From Chamaesiphon minutus PCC 6605 (lineage in GTDB: Bacteria > Cyanobacteriota > Cyanobacteriia > Cyanobacteriales > Chamaesiphonaceae), in assembly GCF_000317145.1 (NCBI RefSeq), contig NC_020053.1, positions 270,519 through 334,518 of the forward strand: a DNA stretch of 64,000 nt. Reading direction: 5' to 3'. Below, in pieces: positions 17,146 through 24,838 of this stretch (within the stretch, counting starts at the first letter, position 1; each line of letters starts with the position of its first letter). A program made the translations under genes and the position numbers. A model generated the notes under the pieces. The model was not told where the DNA came from. It saw only the letters and a program-made list of their open reading frames with translations, and did no database searches.

Positions 17146-17693
17146 ATTTGACTCCGATATTGTTGTAATAGGGTAGAGTTAACCGGATGTTTGATATCGT
17201 CATTGGCATAGCATTTAAAACCTGATGGCAACTCATTACAGAGCATCCTCGCCAGACTCCTAAACTCACAGATACTAGCTGAATCAAGATCTGGGGCATT
17301 AACTGTCTCTGGGATTTGATATCTATTTCCCGTGTGATAATAAACAAATTTCCAGCCATCAGACTTGAAACTTTCTTGGAGATATAGACGGATATCGCCT
17401 TGCTTCTCCCAAACATTTACTGAAAAAGCATGATGTTGATAATTCCTAAAGAAATCGGCGGTTTTGAGCAGCCTAGCTACGGTTGCTTTAGTCAGGTCAT
17501 CATTAGTGCTAGTTGGTGAGTCAGCTCTACGTTGGGAGGCAGCATTGTTAGGATGATTTAGAATCTCTTCCTTCGTATCTTGCCAATATTTTTCAGTAGC
17601 AGCTTGAATAGCGATCGCACGTCTGGCAACTTCTTTGGTTACAGCTTCAATTAATTGGAGTAACTGGTCATCTGGTAGAATTGATAAATCCAT
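17142..17693 (-). CDS. Hypothetical protein coupled to the VWA gene
   Basis: 183 residues from the ATG at 17693 (MDLSILPDDQLLQLIEAV); an upstream in-frame start at 17723 would add 10 residues but begins inside a hairpin. The N-terminal helix-rich part (LLQLIEAVTKEVARRAIAIQAATEKYW) is followed by a low-complexity linker. A C-terminal globular part has DGWKFVYYHTGNRYQIPE and a short cysteine-containing segment. No family recognised. The 4-bp overlap with the VWA gene suggests a joint role. Confidence 0.6.
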   Translation of the reverse strand: MDLSILPDDQLLQLIEAVTKEVARRAIAIQAATEKYWQDTKEEILNHPNNAASQRRADSPTSTNDDLTKATVARLLKTADFFRNYQHHAFSVNVWEKQGDIRLYLQESFKSDGWKFVYYHTGNRYQIPETVNAPDLDSASICEFRSLARMLCNELPSGFKCYANDDIKHPVNSTLLQQYRSQI

Positions 17694-17710
17694 AATAAAT
17701 ATTTGAATGA

Positions 17711-17743
17711 AACTCCCACTCAAAGTTAATTTGAATGGGAGTT
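17711..17743 (-). terminator. Inverted repeat, probable terminator of the 41-residue gene
   Basis: 14-bp arms (AACTCCCACTCAAA and TTTGAATGGGAGTT, one mismatch) around a 5-nt loop. It lies between the small gene ending at 17878 and the next start; on the minus strand it is followed by TTTCATTC, a weak T-tract. Confidence 0.45.
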
Positions 17744-17877
17744 AAATAATTTACCGACGGGGTAGTAGAATAACTAATCGATCTCACCACAAAATACCAA
17801 TTGCCATTGGCGACTGGCAATAATAATTAAAAGTGTGAATTTGGACTAAACTTCGTAACAAACAGGCTCGAAATTCA

Positions 17878-18003
17878 CTACAGAGCAAAGAATTCATAAT
17901 AGATTTCCATTAATGCCTCACGAATAGAAAATTGTCGGTTCTCAAATTCTCCATTCAGCAAACAAATAAAGTGTTGACGAGCAGCAATTAGTCTAGTTAA
18001 CAT
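17878..18003 (-). CDS. Small protein, 41 residues
   Basis: An open frame from ATG at 18003, beginning MLTRLIAARQHFICLLNGEF and ending EIYYEFFAL. It is preceded by AAGGATATCCC, a good ribosome-binding site 6 bp from the ATG, and followed by a probable terminator at 17711-17743. It sits in line with the phage-like genes at 18038-19714. The composition is that of a real small helical protein. No family is known to me. Confidence 0.5.
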   Translation of the reverse strand: MLTRLIAARQHFICLLNGEFENRQFSIREALMEIYYEFFAL

Positions 18004-18037
18004 GGGATATCCTTAAAGTAATGTTTGCGATGATCGA

Positions 18038-18592
18038 TTAACCAATTCTGAGGTGAGTTCCTCTGGGCTGAAGCTGGGCTAAAACTTCCCCATTAATTAC
18101 CAATTCCTTTGCACCAGACTCCGCTAACTGTTTCCGAATCGTCTCGGTACAAACTTTATAACTAGTTTGGACTGTGACTAGATTTGCCGGAAAATCTTTC
18201 GCGGGAATATTCTCATTAGTCCATAGCGGTTGTTTTCCACCATTCTTGACGAGTTTGATAGTCGCTTCTCGACCTTTAATAGTCGAGTCAGCACGATTCT
18301 CTAAGATTTTCTCGAGGTAAGTTTTGAAGTTTGACAAGGCATTTTCCCTGACTTCAATCTGACTATTGAAGTTGTCGCGGCGTTTTCGGAGATAAGCAAT
18401 TTCCCCCTCTTTGGCTGCAACTACCGCAGCAATAGCATCTACCTTAGTGGCAATTTGCGCCTCTAACTCATCAAAGCTATTAATTAAGGCGATAGGATCG
18501 GTTTTCCCCTCTACTTCTTCCTCTTCAATAAAAGCCATAATTTGTTCGACTAAATCGTCGCGGCTTAATTCTAAATCTAATAATGATGTCAT
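18038..18592 (-). CDS. Siphovirus Gp157-like protein
   Basis: 184 residues. The layout matches the Gp157 family: an N-terminal acidic helix (LSRDDLVEQIMAFIEEEEVEGK), a long coiled coil (VDAIAAVVAAKEGEIAYLRKRRDNFNSQIEVRENALSNFKTYLEKIL) and a C-terminal domain beginning STIKGREATIKLVKNGGKQPL. In phages Gp157 genes sit in early recombination/replication blocks next to single-strand annealing or SSB genes, which fits the DUF932, TOPRIM and SSB genes downstream. Precise function is unknown. Confidence 0.8.
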   Translation of the reverse strand: MTSLLDLELSRDDLVEQIMAFIEEEEVEGKTDPIALINSFDELEAQIATKVDAIAAVVAAKEGEIAYLRKRRDNFNSQIEVRENALSNFKTYLEKILENRADSTIKGREATIKLVKNGGKQPLWTNENIPAKDFPANLVTVQTSYKVCTETIRKQLAESGAKELVINGEVLAQLQPRGTHLRIG

Positions 18593-18628
18593 GATTAATT
18601 CTTTGGCGTGAGTAGTTAAATCGAGAAT

Positions 18629-18649
18629 GCCCCAGTGAATTGCTGGGGC
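18629..18649 (-). terminator. Stem-loop after the DUF932 gene
   Basis: GCCCCAG / CTGGGGC with a 7-nt loop, 16 bp beyond the DUF932 stop. The following minus-strand sequence is only moderately T-rich, so it may terminate or protect the transcript 3' end. Confidence 0.45.
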
Positions 18650-18664
18650 AAGTAGTAATATTAA

Positions 18665-19714
18665 TTAACTGTTTGCAGTAGCAATTTCTAGCCAAGTGGT
18701 GGTTGGTAAATACAGAACGCTGGAGCCAAGCCGCTCGACTTCTGTAGCGCGATCGTAACTCCCAATGTCTTCAGCAGTACGAGTGACAGCATTGAGCATA
18801 CCGAACTGTGAAAGGTCGCCAGCATCGATTAAATGTTTCAGTACCAAACCAGATTCATTTTCACTAAGTCCAATCGATCTAGCGGTCACTTCTACCGCCT
18901 TAACTGGATTACCAGTAATCGGGTTATATCTGGCTCCTTGCATGTCTGCAACAGCTTCCTGGAAGGTGGAGATACTAATTGCATTTCGCACTAAGTCACG
19001 AACTTTTAGCTTGAAAGCATCATCGATCGCTTGGATAGTATCAATGGCATATAAATCGCTATTTTCAGCACTACGTCCGGCATGATTTTTACGTTGCTTC
19101 TTATCTTTGAGAATTAGACCATTAGTACACGCGAGTCTCATGATAAATGGTTCGACAGAAATCGAACTATTCCCGATTTCACCATTACTCAAAATAAAGC
19201 CAGCTTGAACTGGATCGCCGACTGCAATTGCCGCTTCGATATCCGTGTTGATGACCTTGAGATACATTCTTTCGTCGGTTACTTGGCAACTTGCAATTTT
19301 AATACCACTACCCATCTCACTGAGTTCTGGTAATACCATTGCAAGAATTTCATGATTATCGACAATCCGATATCGGCTACTCAAAAATGCCCGCATTTGA
19401 CCACGCAGAGTACGAATGAGACTCGTTTCATCTTGCCGTTCATCTAACCAGTGGTTGACATTTTCTGCCAAAAGATCTGGCGACTGTCTCATCATCCGAT
19501 CGTAATAAACTTTCGGAATACTGAGCTTACTTGCCATCTGTGCATGAGCATAGGCAGTAGCTGGCATTAATTCCAAGCCGCTGGTTGTCTCCAATTGAAA
19601 TTTCCCACTAGGCACCATTGTCAAACTTTTGGTGCTGGCATGGAAATCCCGTTTGGTTTCCTGCTGTTCTAATAACTCTTGAGCTAGTTCGACAATCGTG
19701 CGTCCAGTTTTCAT
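18665..19714 (-). CDS. DUF932 (phage/plasmid-like) protein
   Basis: 349 residues. Segments characteristic of DUF932 are visible: an N-terminal FQLETTSGLELMPATAYAH block with HAQMASKLSIPKVYYDRMM, then LRGQMRAFLSSRYRIVDNHEILAMVLPEL, then FILSNGEIGNSSISVEPFIMRLACTNGL with the basic KQRKNHAGR stretch. The family is carried by phages and plasmids, and some members are linked to DNA recombination, but a biochemical function is not established. It lies between a small gene and Gp157 in the leftward block. Confidence 0.85.
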   Translation of the reverse strand: MKTGRTIVELAQELLEQQETKRDFHASTKSLTMVPSGKFQLETTSGLELMPATAYAHAQMASKLSIPKVYYDRMMRQSPDLLAENVNHWLDERQDETSLIRTLRGQMRAFLSSRYRIVDNHEILAMVLPELSEMGSGIKIASCQVTDERMYLKVINTDIEAAIAVGDPVQAGFILSNGEIGNSSISVEPFIMRLACTNGLILKDKKQRKNHAGRSAENSDLYAIDTIQAIDDAFKLKVRDLVRNAISISTFQEAVADMQGARYNPITGNPVKAVEVTARSIGLSENESGLVLKHLIDAGDLSQFGMLNAVTRTAEDIGSYDRATEVERLGSSVLYLPTTTWLEIATANS

Positions 19715-19740
19715 GATTTTAAAATGTGATAATGGTTAAT

Positions 19741-19774
19741 AAAAAACCGCTAAGCATCAATAGCAACTTAACGG
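19741..19774 (-). terminator. Rho-independent terminator after the 49-residue gene
   Basis: CCGCTAAG (19747-19754) / CTTAACGG (19767-19774) form a stem with one mismatch; on the minus strand six Ts follow directly. It lies 16 bp beyond the stop at 19791. Confidence 0.6.
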
Positions 19775-19790
19775 CACATATCCTAAGTAA

Positions 19791-19940
19791 TTAGTACTGA
19801 GAATCTTGGTAATAAGCCTCACGATCGAGCATCAACTGTTCGTCAAACTCTAGCTGTTCTTCTTCGTGAGGAAGGCTAGAAGTCTCAATTACTCCACTCA
19901 AGTGTTCGATGGATGAGACTGGTATAATCAAAGTATTCAT
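19791..19940 (-). CDS. Small acidic protein, 49 residues
   Basis: Open frame from the ATG at 19940, reading MNTLIIPVSSIEHLSGVI at the start and ending in an acidic helix (EEEQLEFDEQLMLDREAYY). The terminator immediately after it supports a real transcript. No strong ribosome-binding site. Acidic small proteins in such blocks are sometimes DNA mimics, but nothing specific shows that here. Confidence 0.4.
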   Translation of the reverse strand: MNTLIIPVSSIEHLSGVIETSSLPHEEEQLEFDEQLMLDREAYYQDSQY

Positions 19941-19995
19941 GACTAACAACTAGTAATTGGATAAGCGGGTGACTTTGCTCTAACAAAATCACCCA

Positions 19996-20041
19996 CAAAC
20001 AATAGACGAGCGGATCTACAGATTTGCTCGTCTATTGTTTG
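19996..20041 (-). terminator. Strong hairpin spanning the stop of the TOPRIM gene
   Basis: Two perfect 16-bp arms (CAAACAATAGACGAGC at 19996-20011 and its complement at 20026-20041) with a 14-nt loop. The stop codon at 20032-20034 lies inside the right arm. The minus-strand continuation (GATTTTGTTAG) is T-rich, so it probably works as a terminator, though the overlap with coding sequence is unusual. Confidence 0.6.
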
Positions 20042-20904
20042 GGTGGAGATAACATTCGCTTGACGATCGTTAGTAATCGATCGGCATCAAGACTCGGCAT
20101 TTGCTCGATATCATCAGCAACTTTCAGATTCGACTCAATTTGCAGAGGATCGAGTAACAATGTTGGCAGGGAGAAATAACGAGCAGTATGGACGATCCGC
20201 TCTGCTTTATAAGTACCAGCGAGATCGTAATCTGGTAGCACCACCAACAAGACTCGCCCCAACCGCTCTTTAACCACTCGGAGCTTATCGAAAGCGGTTC
20301 GATTGGAATAGTCACCAGCTTCCAAACAAAAAGCTGGAATCCCGCGACTGTGGGCGATCTCAACAGACTTTTGACCCTCCACAACTAGGATGAGGTTAAT
20401 GTTGCCTGGATAAGGAAGTAATCTGGATAATCCGTAGGGTGTCCAAGGATTTGAGCCAGCACCGTCGAGCCACTCCTTACCATTGAAGGATTGAGGAAAG
20501 ATTACCTTGTCCGTGCGATAATCGATCCGCACCACCCTTTGCTTGGCGGAATACCAATAAACTGTTCGCCTCCCGTTCGCGTAGCGTCCCCTTTGGGGAA
20601 TCGTTTCAGCCAAATGCTCATCTTTTATCAACGGAAAGTGGAGTCGAGCGGGATGAATGCGGGGGATGATGACAGGACAAGGTTCTGACTTGACTCTGCT
20701 GGCGAACTGTTTAAAGTTTGGTACCAGTCGCGCCATAATCTCGACTCGATGTTCTCTGGTAGGTTCGTTCCAACACATCCAAGCACCTGTGGGTGAGAAA
20801 GTAAGATTGTGCCCGTTGCAAACAGGACAGTAATAACGTTCTCGGTAGCTGCGGTAGGGTGTCAAAGCATCCTTATAGTCGGCGAGAACGACTGGCTGGG
20901 GCAT
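20032..20904 (-). CDS. TOPRIM-domain, zinc-finger primase-like protein
   Basis: 290 residues. CPVC (26-29) with Cys44 resembles half of a primase CHC2-type zinc finger. The TOPRIM core is clear: VVEGQKS (174-180, with Glu176) and PDYDLAG (224-230, the DxD metal site). No RNA-polymerase domain or helicase is fused, so it resembles the compact plasmid/phage TOPRIM proteins that load or prime replication. A cyanobacterial palindromic repeat (CGTTCGCGTAGCGTCCCC-like) is inserted in frame near residues 100-112. The gene follows DUF5895 with a 3-bp gap. Confidence 0.75.
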   Translation of the reverse strand: MPQPVVLADYKDALTPYRSYRERYYCPVCNGHNLTFSPTGAWMCWNEPTREHRVEIMARLVPNFKQFASRVKSEPCPVIIPRIHPARLHFPLIKDEHLAETIPQRGRYANGRRTVYWYSAKQRVVRIDYRTDKVIFPQSFNGKEWLDGAGSNPWTPYGLSRLLPYPGNINLILVVEGQKSVEIAHSRGIPAFCLEAGDYSNRTAFDKLRVVKERLGRVLLVVLPDYDLAGTYKAERIVHTARYFSLPTLLLDPLQIESNLKVADDIEQMPSLDADRLLTIVKRMLSPPKQ

Positions 20905-20907
20905 TGG

Positions 20908-21942
20908 CTAAAAGGGAATTTCATCCTCTGGAACCTTATCGTCTTCAAATTCATCATCGTCCTCAAACTCAGGCGGATCGATATACTCCGGTGCGGGTGC
21001 TGGTTTAGTCTTAGTCACAACCGGAGTGGTGGGAATAGTTGGTGCGGGTGCCGATTCTTCAGCCACGGGAGATGAAGCTACATCGATCGCATTACTATTA
21101 TCTTCAGGGGGAATCGCAGCAGTTACTACCGCTGGTGTGGGCTGAAGGATTTGGGGATCTGGTTCTGGGGCAGGTGCCAACATAATCGTCCCAGCAGTAG
21201 GTGGTGAGAGCAATGAGCGCGATCGAGGGTTGAGGATGTCGATAATGGCATCGGCAAGCCGTTCGTCAGTGCCCATATAGAAATCCTGCCAGTTCAGAAC
21301 AGTGGGATGGACGTAGCCATCGATATAACAGGCAGGGGATTTTACTTTATCGCCGACAGATTTGCGAACGATAATCGGCGCAAAGATGCACAGGGCGTTG
21401 AAAACTTCATTTTTAGGACGGAATAAAGTCTTGTTTGCTTCAGCCTGACAACGCGCTACTGAGGTGCAAAATTTCTGCCACTCGATCGATAAAGTCGCTT
21501 GGTGGGAACCCTTGGCAAACAGTCGGAGTGGAATATCGTGGAGTGGCTGCTTGTTAGCGTCCATAAACATCACCAAGAAGATTTGGAAGTTACCAGCGTT
21601 AGGATCGTTGCTGTGCTTGGCGCGATCCCATTCGCCCAGTACGACGAGAGTTTCCTCGGTTTGACTGGCTTGGCGATCGAATGCCCCCAATTGACAGATG
21701 GGAGTGAGGATCATTCGAGGTTTCTGGAGCAAGATCCCCACCTCGGTTTGCCCACTGTTATAGGCGTACTCAGTCATTTCCGTCCCTTCGAGGTTCTTCC
21801 AGCCAGCTTTCTCAGCTTGACTCAGTGGCACAAAATAACCGCACTGAGCGGGATTTTCGCCGCGCAACGCTTGGGCGTAAGGATAGGAGAAATCGGTAGC
21901 TGGTAATGCGTCGGTAAGATATCGACTAGTAGTAGTGGTCAT
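20908..21942 (-). CDS. DUF5895 protein with an SSB-like acidic C-terminal tail
   Basis: 344 residues from the ATG at 21942, chosen because AGGAAATTC precedes it. The N-terminal ~235 residues match DUF5895, a cyanobacterial plasmid/phage family (GYFVPLSQAEKAGW, then LGEWDRAKHSNDPNAGNFQIFLVMFMD). A ~75-residue Ala/Pro-rich linker and an acidic tail ending DEIPF follow. That ending closely matches the DDDIPF tip by which bacterial SSB recruits partners. The arrangement (globular domain, disordered linker, DxIPF tip) and its position among SSB and TOPRIM genes suggest a single-strand-DNA-related role (inference). Confidence 0.75.
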   Translation of the reverse strand: MTTTTSRYLTDALPATDFSYPYAQALRGENPAQCGYFVPLSQAEKAGWKNLEGTEMTEYAYNSGQTEVGILLQKPRMILTPICQLGAFDRQASQTEETLVVLGEWDRAKHSNDPNAGNFQIFLVMFMDANKQPLHDIPLRLFAKGSHQATLSIEWQKFCTSVARCQAEANKTLFRPKNEVFNALCIFAPIIVRKSVGDKVKSPACYIDGYVHPTVLNWQDFYMGTDERLADAIIDILNPRSRSLLSPPTAGTIMLAPAPEPDPQILQPTPAVVTAAIPPEDNSNAIDVASSPVAEESAPAPTIPTTPVVTKTKPAPAPEYIDPPEFEDDDEFEDDKVPEDEIPF

Positions 21943-21974
21943 GAATTTCCTGGGATAATGTGAATGAAAGCACC

Positions 21975-22004
21975 AAAAAAGCACCAGTTTTTGAGACTGA
22001 TGCT
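21975..22004 (-). terminator. Terminator ahead of DUF5895
   Basis: On the minus strand AGCATCAGT and ACTGGTGCT pair (one G-T) and are followed by six Ts. It lies in the 5' region of DUF5895, about 130 bp after the RelE-like gene, so it either ends that transcript or attenuates transcription into DUF5895. Confidence 0.55.
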
Positions 22005-22135
22005 AGGGGTGAGGCTAGAGGTGATGACTACGACAGTTACTCCTCACTTTTACCAAGCGAAGCGACAGGGTTTTAGCAGCGATCTAATGCTGCATAAACA
22101 AGCAGAAAATGCTAATGGAGATTGAGGCTAGAAAT

Positions 22136-22573
22136 TTAATTATCTGTGGATTCTTCGCTATCTTGCTGACCCTGACTCTCTGTAGATATCGGTTCTACGC
22201 GTTCTTCTGATGGTGCTATTTCTGCTGTAAGATCTTTTAGATCTTCTTGCTCGATTATATTCTCAATTTCTTGGTTAGAGATATTCTCTCGGTCTGATTT
22301 AGCATAAATTGTAGTTAGCAATATTGCTTCGAGAGTTACCGTGTAATAGATGATTCGATATCCACCACTTTTACCTCTATTAGTAGTACTATTTCTGACT
22401 CTAACTTTATAAACAGGATATTTATTTCCAATAATACGGTCGCCAGGAATTTCACCAGCTTCTAGCTGTTCGATAAGCGATTTAATATCTTCTTTGATTA
22501 AACGATTCGCCTTACCAAGTTTCTTAATGTCTTTTTTAAATTTAATGCTTTCAACGATGATAACTGGTGGCAT
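22136..22573 (-). CDS. RelE/ParE-family toxin-like protein
   Basis: 145 residues. The first ~105 residues follow the RelE fold: KFKKDIKKLGKANRLIKEDIKSLIEQLEAGEIPGDRI, then YPVYKVRVRNSTTNRGKSGGYRIIYY and a final ILLTTIYAKSD strand. The C-terminal 40 residues are an acidic disordered extension not usual in RelE. The upstream gene (14-bp gap) is the likely antitoxin. RelE-family enzymes cleave mRNA on the ribosome; whether this one is active is not shown. Confidence 0.75.
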   Translation of the reverse strand: MPPVIIVESIKFKKDIKKLGKANRLIKEDIKSLIEQLEAGEIPGDRIIGNKYPVYKVRVRNSTTNRGKSGGYRIIYYTVTLEAILLTTIYAKSDRENISNQEIENIIEQEDLKDLTAEIAPSEERVEPISTESQGQQDSEESTDN

Positions 22574-22587
22574 TCTATCTCGATCGA

Positions 22588-23043
22588 TTATAGTCCGGAT
22601 CTACTTACTTCTTTGACCAGCGTTTTATACCCCTCCTGCTGGACTCTTTCTGTAAACTCTTCTTCATACTTGCTGCTATTAACAAATCGGATGACAACAG
22701 CAACGTATTGAGGTTTTGTTAGTGTTAACGAGCGTTTGCCTAGCGTCTCCAAAGGAGAATCGAGGACGAGTTGACCTCGATCGTTAATTTCTCCAGTAGT
22801 CTGAATCATGATATCGTCCCATAATTCTGAGATGGGGGAAACATTTCCCATTAGACAATCGCGATAACCTTCACGAAAACCATCGAGAACTTCTTCCTTA
22901 GTTGGTTCGGGACAATCTTCTTCGTCATCATCACGAAACCAAATATCTATCTCAACTTGCTGTGGTTTGATTACTTCTAGAGATCGATCGATAATTAGTT
23001 GATTATCTTTATCGATTTCTCCTGAAACTTCGAGATATCGCAT
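22588..23043 (-). CDS. Antitoxin-like partner of the RelE protein
   Basis: 151 residues with an internal duplication: both the first ~35 residues (YLEVSGEIDKDNQLIIDRSLEVIKPQQVEIDIWF) and residues ~82-117 (TGEINDRGQLVLDSPLETLGKRSLTLTKPQYVAVVIRF) repeat the same strand-rich unit. Between them lies TKEEVLDGFREGYRDCLMGNVSPISELWDDI, a motif I associate with cyanobacterial antitoxins encoded beside RelE-like toxins. It precedes the toxin by 14 bp. The duplicated module suggests a fused dimer. Confidence 0.6.
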   Translation of the reverse strand: MRYLEVSGEIDKDNQLIIDRSLEVIKPQQVEIDIWFRDDDEEDCPEPTKEEVLDGFREGYRDCLMGNVSPISELWDDIMIQTTGEINDRGQLVLDSPLETLGKRSLTLTKPQYVAVVIRFVNSSKYEEEFTERVQQEGYKTLVKEVSRSGL

Positions 23044-23104
23044 ATATTTTATCTATTTTTAGTTACAGATATCTCCCGCATCAGCTAGGGAGATATCTAC
23101 TATT

Positions 23105-23539
23105 TTAGCGTGATGTCAACAGTCTTGATGCCACCATTTCCTCATAATCAGTGGCTTCTAATTCCTGCTGTCGCATGTAAACCAGAAAGTCCAACCCATA
23201 GCTCAGCGACTCGCTTAAATAGTCGAGATCGAAGACAGCAGGGTCTGAATAACGCTGCATTTCCCGAATCTTAATCTCGTGCCAGTAGCCTGAAACACGT
23301 TGGCTCGGACGGTAGACAATCTCACCACAGATGCCCCAAATCAAGCGTAATCGAGCGATCCACTCATCTCGCTCCTGGGGGATGTTGTATCCCAGATAAA
23401 CTAGGAATGCGGGTTTATCTGCGTCGGCATTACCCCACCCGTGAGGATCTTCAGCAGGTGCGTTACAGATAACTAAACCTGGGAGCAATTCTGTAAAGGT
23501 AAAACCTTGTTGAACTGTAGAAGGTTGCTGGGCTAACAT
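23105..23539 (-). CDS. Hypothetical protein, 144 residues
   Basis: Unrecognised. It contains PGLVICNAPAEDPHGWGNADADKPAFLVYLGYNIP in the first half and a helical C-terminus with DLDYLSESLSYGLDFLVYMRQQE. There are no membrane segments, metal motifs or signal peptide. It stands between the RelE pair and the 148-residue gene, preceded by a hairpin at 23563-23584 that lacks a T-tract in its own direction. Confidence 0.6.
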   Translation of the reverse strand: MLAQQPSTVQQGFTFTELLPGLVICNAPAEDPHGWGNADADKPAFLVYLGYNIPQERDEWIARLRLIWGICGEIVYRPSQRVSGYWHEIKIREMQRYSDPAVFDLDYLSESLSYGLDFLVYMRQQELEATDYEEMVASRLLTSR

Positions 23540-23661
23540 AAAGGTTCGTTAATTATATTTTTGGTCGTTCCACGACCTTTTTTATTGACAAAAATAGCAA
23601 AAGTTAGCAGCAAACCAACTCATGCTAGTTCTCAGAATTACCAAGCGAAGCACATCGATAA

Positions 23662-23691
23662 ATTGCTTGCTAGTGATTACTAGCAAGCAAT
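23662..23691 (-). terminator. Hairpin after the 148-residue gene
   Basis: Perfect 13-bp arms (ATTGCTTGCTAGT and complement) around a 4-nt loop, starting 7 nt after the stop codon at 23698. The minus-strand continuation (TTATCGATG) is weakly T-rich. Probable terminator. Confidence 0.55.
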
Positions 23692-23697
23692 GAAGAT

Positions 23698-24141
23698 TTA
23701 GCAAGTGGCGATCGCAGAGTCAGCTTTAGCTTTATTCGCAGCAATAGTAGCAGCACGTTTTTGTGCGGGTGTAAGCAGAACGCTCGTTTCAGTAACTTCA
23801 GTTGCAGGAGCGAGTTCTACAGCGATCGATTTAGCATCATCAATAATTGTTGATTCGACTGGTTCGAGTGCGACTACTTCGACTTCAGCAGTTACGGGTG
23901 CTGGAATAGACACGACAGCAATAATCTTGGAAATCCAGACACCAATGGTGGCAAGCTCTTTACCTAAGCGGAATTTACCAGCTACAACCAAGTTAGATTC
24001 TGGTACGAATAAGCGTTGGTTGACATCAGTAGCAGCGGCTGCAAAGTTGACTTTAATATCGCCATCGATGGCAGTACCAGTAATAGTTGTATCGACGACT
24101 TGAGCGGATATAATGAAAATGTTAGAAGTGAAAGTACGCAT
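23698..24141 (-). CDS. Hypothetical protein, 148 residues, paired with SSB
   Basis: The start at 24141 is fixed by AGGAGA seven bases upstream; the longer in-frame extension is not expected to be translated. The first ~75 residues are strand-rich (FTSNIFIISAQVVDTTITGTAIDGDIKVNF, then LFVPESNLVVAGKFRLGKELATIGVWISKI) and might be an OB-like domain. The C-terminal half is Ala/Val/Glu-rich and probably disordered. Its leader shares a ~65-bp block with that of the SSB gene, so the two are likely co-regulated. No family assigned. Confidence 0.55.
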   Translation of the reverse strand: MRTFTSNIFIISAQVVDTTITGTAIDGDIKVNFAAAATDVNQRLFVPESNLVVAGKFRLGKELATIGVWISKIIAVVSIPAPVTAEVEVVALEPVESTIIDDAKSIAVELAPATEVTETSVLLTPAQKRAATIAANKAKADSAIATC

Positions 24142-24342
24142 GAAAGTTCTCCTAATAAGGTGAATGATGTTCGATATTACAAAGCGCAGCAAAATTAACC
24201 CCTAAACTAATAGAGATTAATTTCACTAATACAAGGCGAAGCATGTTTTAGGAATAAGAAGGGGGTAAAGGGTTTTAAGGAATATCCACACCCTACACCC
24301 TACACCCCATAGCCTCTTACCCCATTACCCATTCCATTAGAA

Positions 24343-24663
24343 CTAAATAGCTTGAGACTTAGGAGGTAATTGAATTTCTGAAATAGTAACGACAGGTTTA
24401 GAGCGGAGTTCACCATCTTCGTTATGCCAAGACTCGAATGTCAGATCGCCTGTAACGGAAATAAGACAGCCTTTAGTGAGGAAACTAGCAGCTTTGACTA
24501 GTGCATCGCCGACGAATTTTAACTGATACCAATCGGTGGCATCATCGATAACTTTGACAGCTAATGTCGTGTCAGAGATTTGAAAGTAACCAGTACCATC
24601 TTTACGAGGAACATCAGCAGTAGAAGTAGCGCGACCAGTACGACCAGAAAGAGTGACAAACAT
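24343..24663 (-). CDS. ssb: Single-stranded DNA-binding protein (SSB), short form
   Basis: 106 residues from the ATG at 24663, preceded by AGGAAAATTCT. The C-terminal half carries the SSB/OB-fold signature FLTKGCLISVTGDLTFESWHNEDGELRSKPVVTISEIQLPP, in which the KG..V.V.G.L....W...DG.....V....I pattern is clear. There is no acidic DDIPF tail, unlike typical SSB; that tail is instead present on the DUF5895 protein upstream. The short length is like phage or plasmid SSB. It probably covers single-stranded DNA during replication or conjugation. Confidence 0.75.
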   Translation of the reverse strand: MFVTLSGRTGRATSTADVPRKDGTGYFQISDTTLAVKVIDDATDWYQLKFVGDALVKAASFLTKGCLISVTGDLTFESWHNEDGELRSKPVVTISEIQLPPKSQAI

Positions 24664-24838
24664 AGAATTTTCCTGAGATGGGTGAATAATTTTCGCGAAC
24701 AAAAAGCGCAGCAAAACTGACCTTTAAACGAATAAAGATCGATTTCACTTTCATTAGGCGTAGCAAAGATTAACTGCTAGCACAGTATTTTCGGGAGTGG
24801 TAGAAGCGATCGCATCAATCCAAGTAAGTTTCGATCGC

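Noticed and set aside
23563-23584. Stem GGTCGT-TCC-ACGACC followed by six Ts as a gene terminator
   Set aside because: It would terminate rightward transcription, but no plus-strand gene ends there. It may act on antisense RNA; I leave it unassigned.
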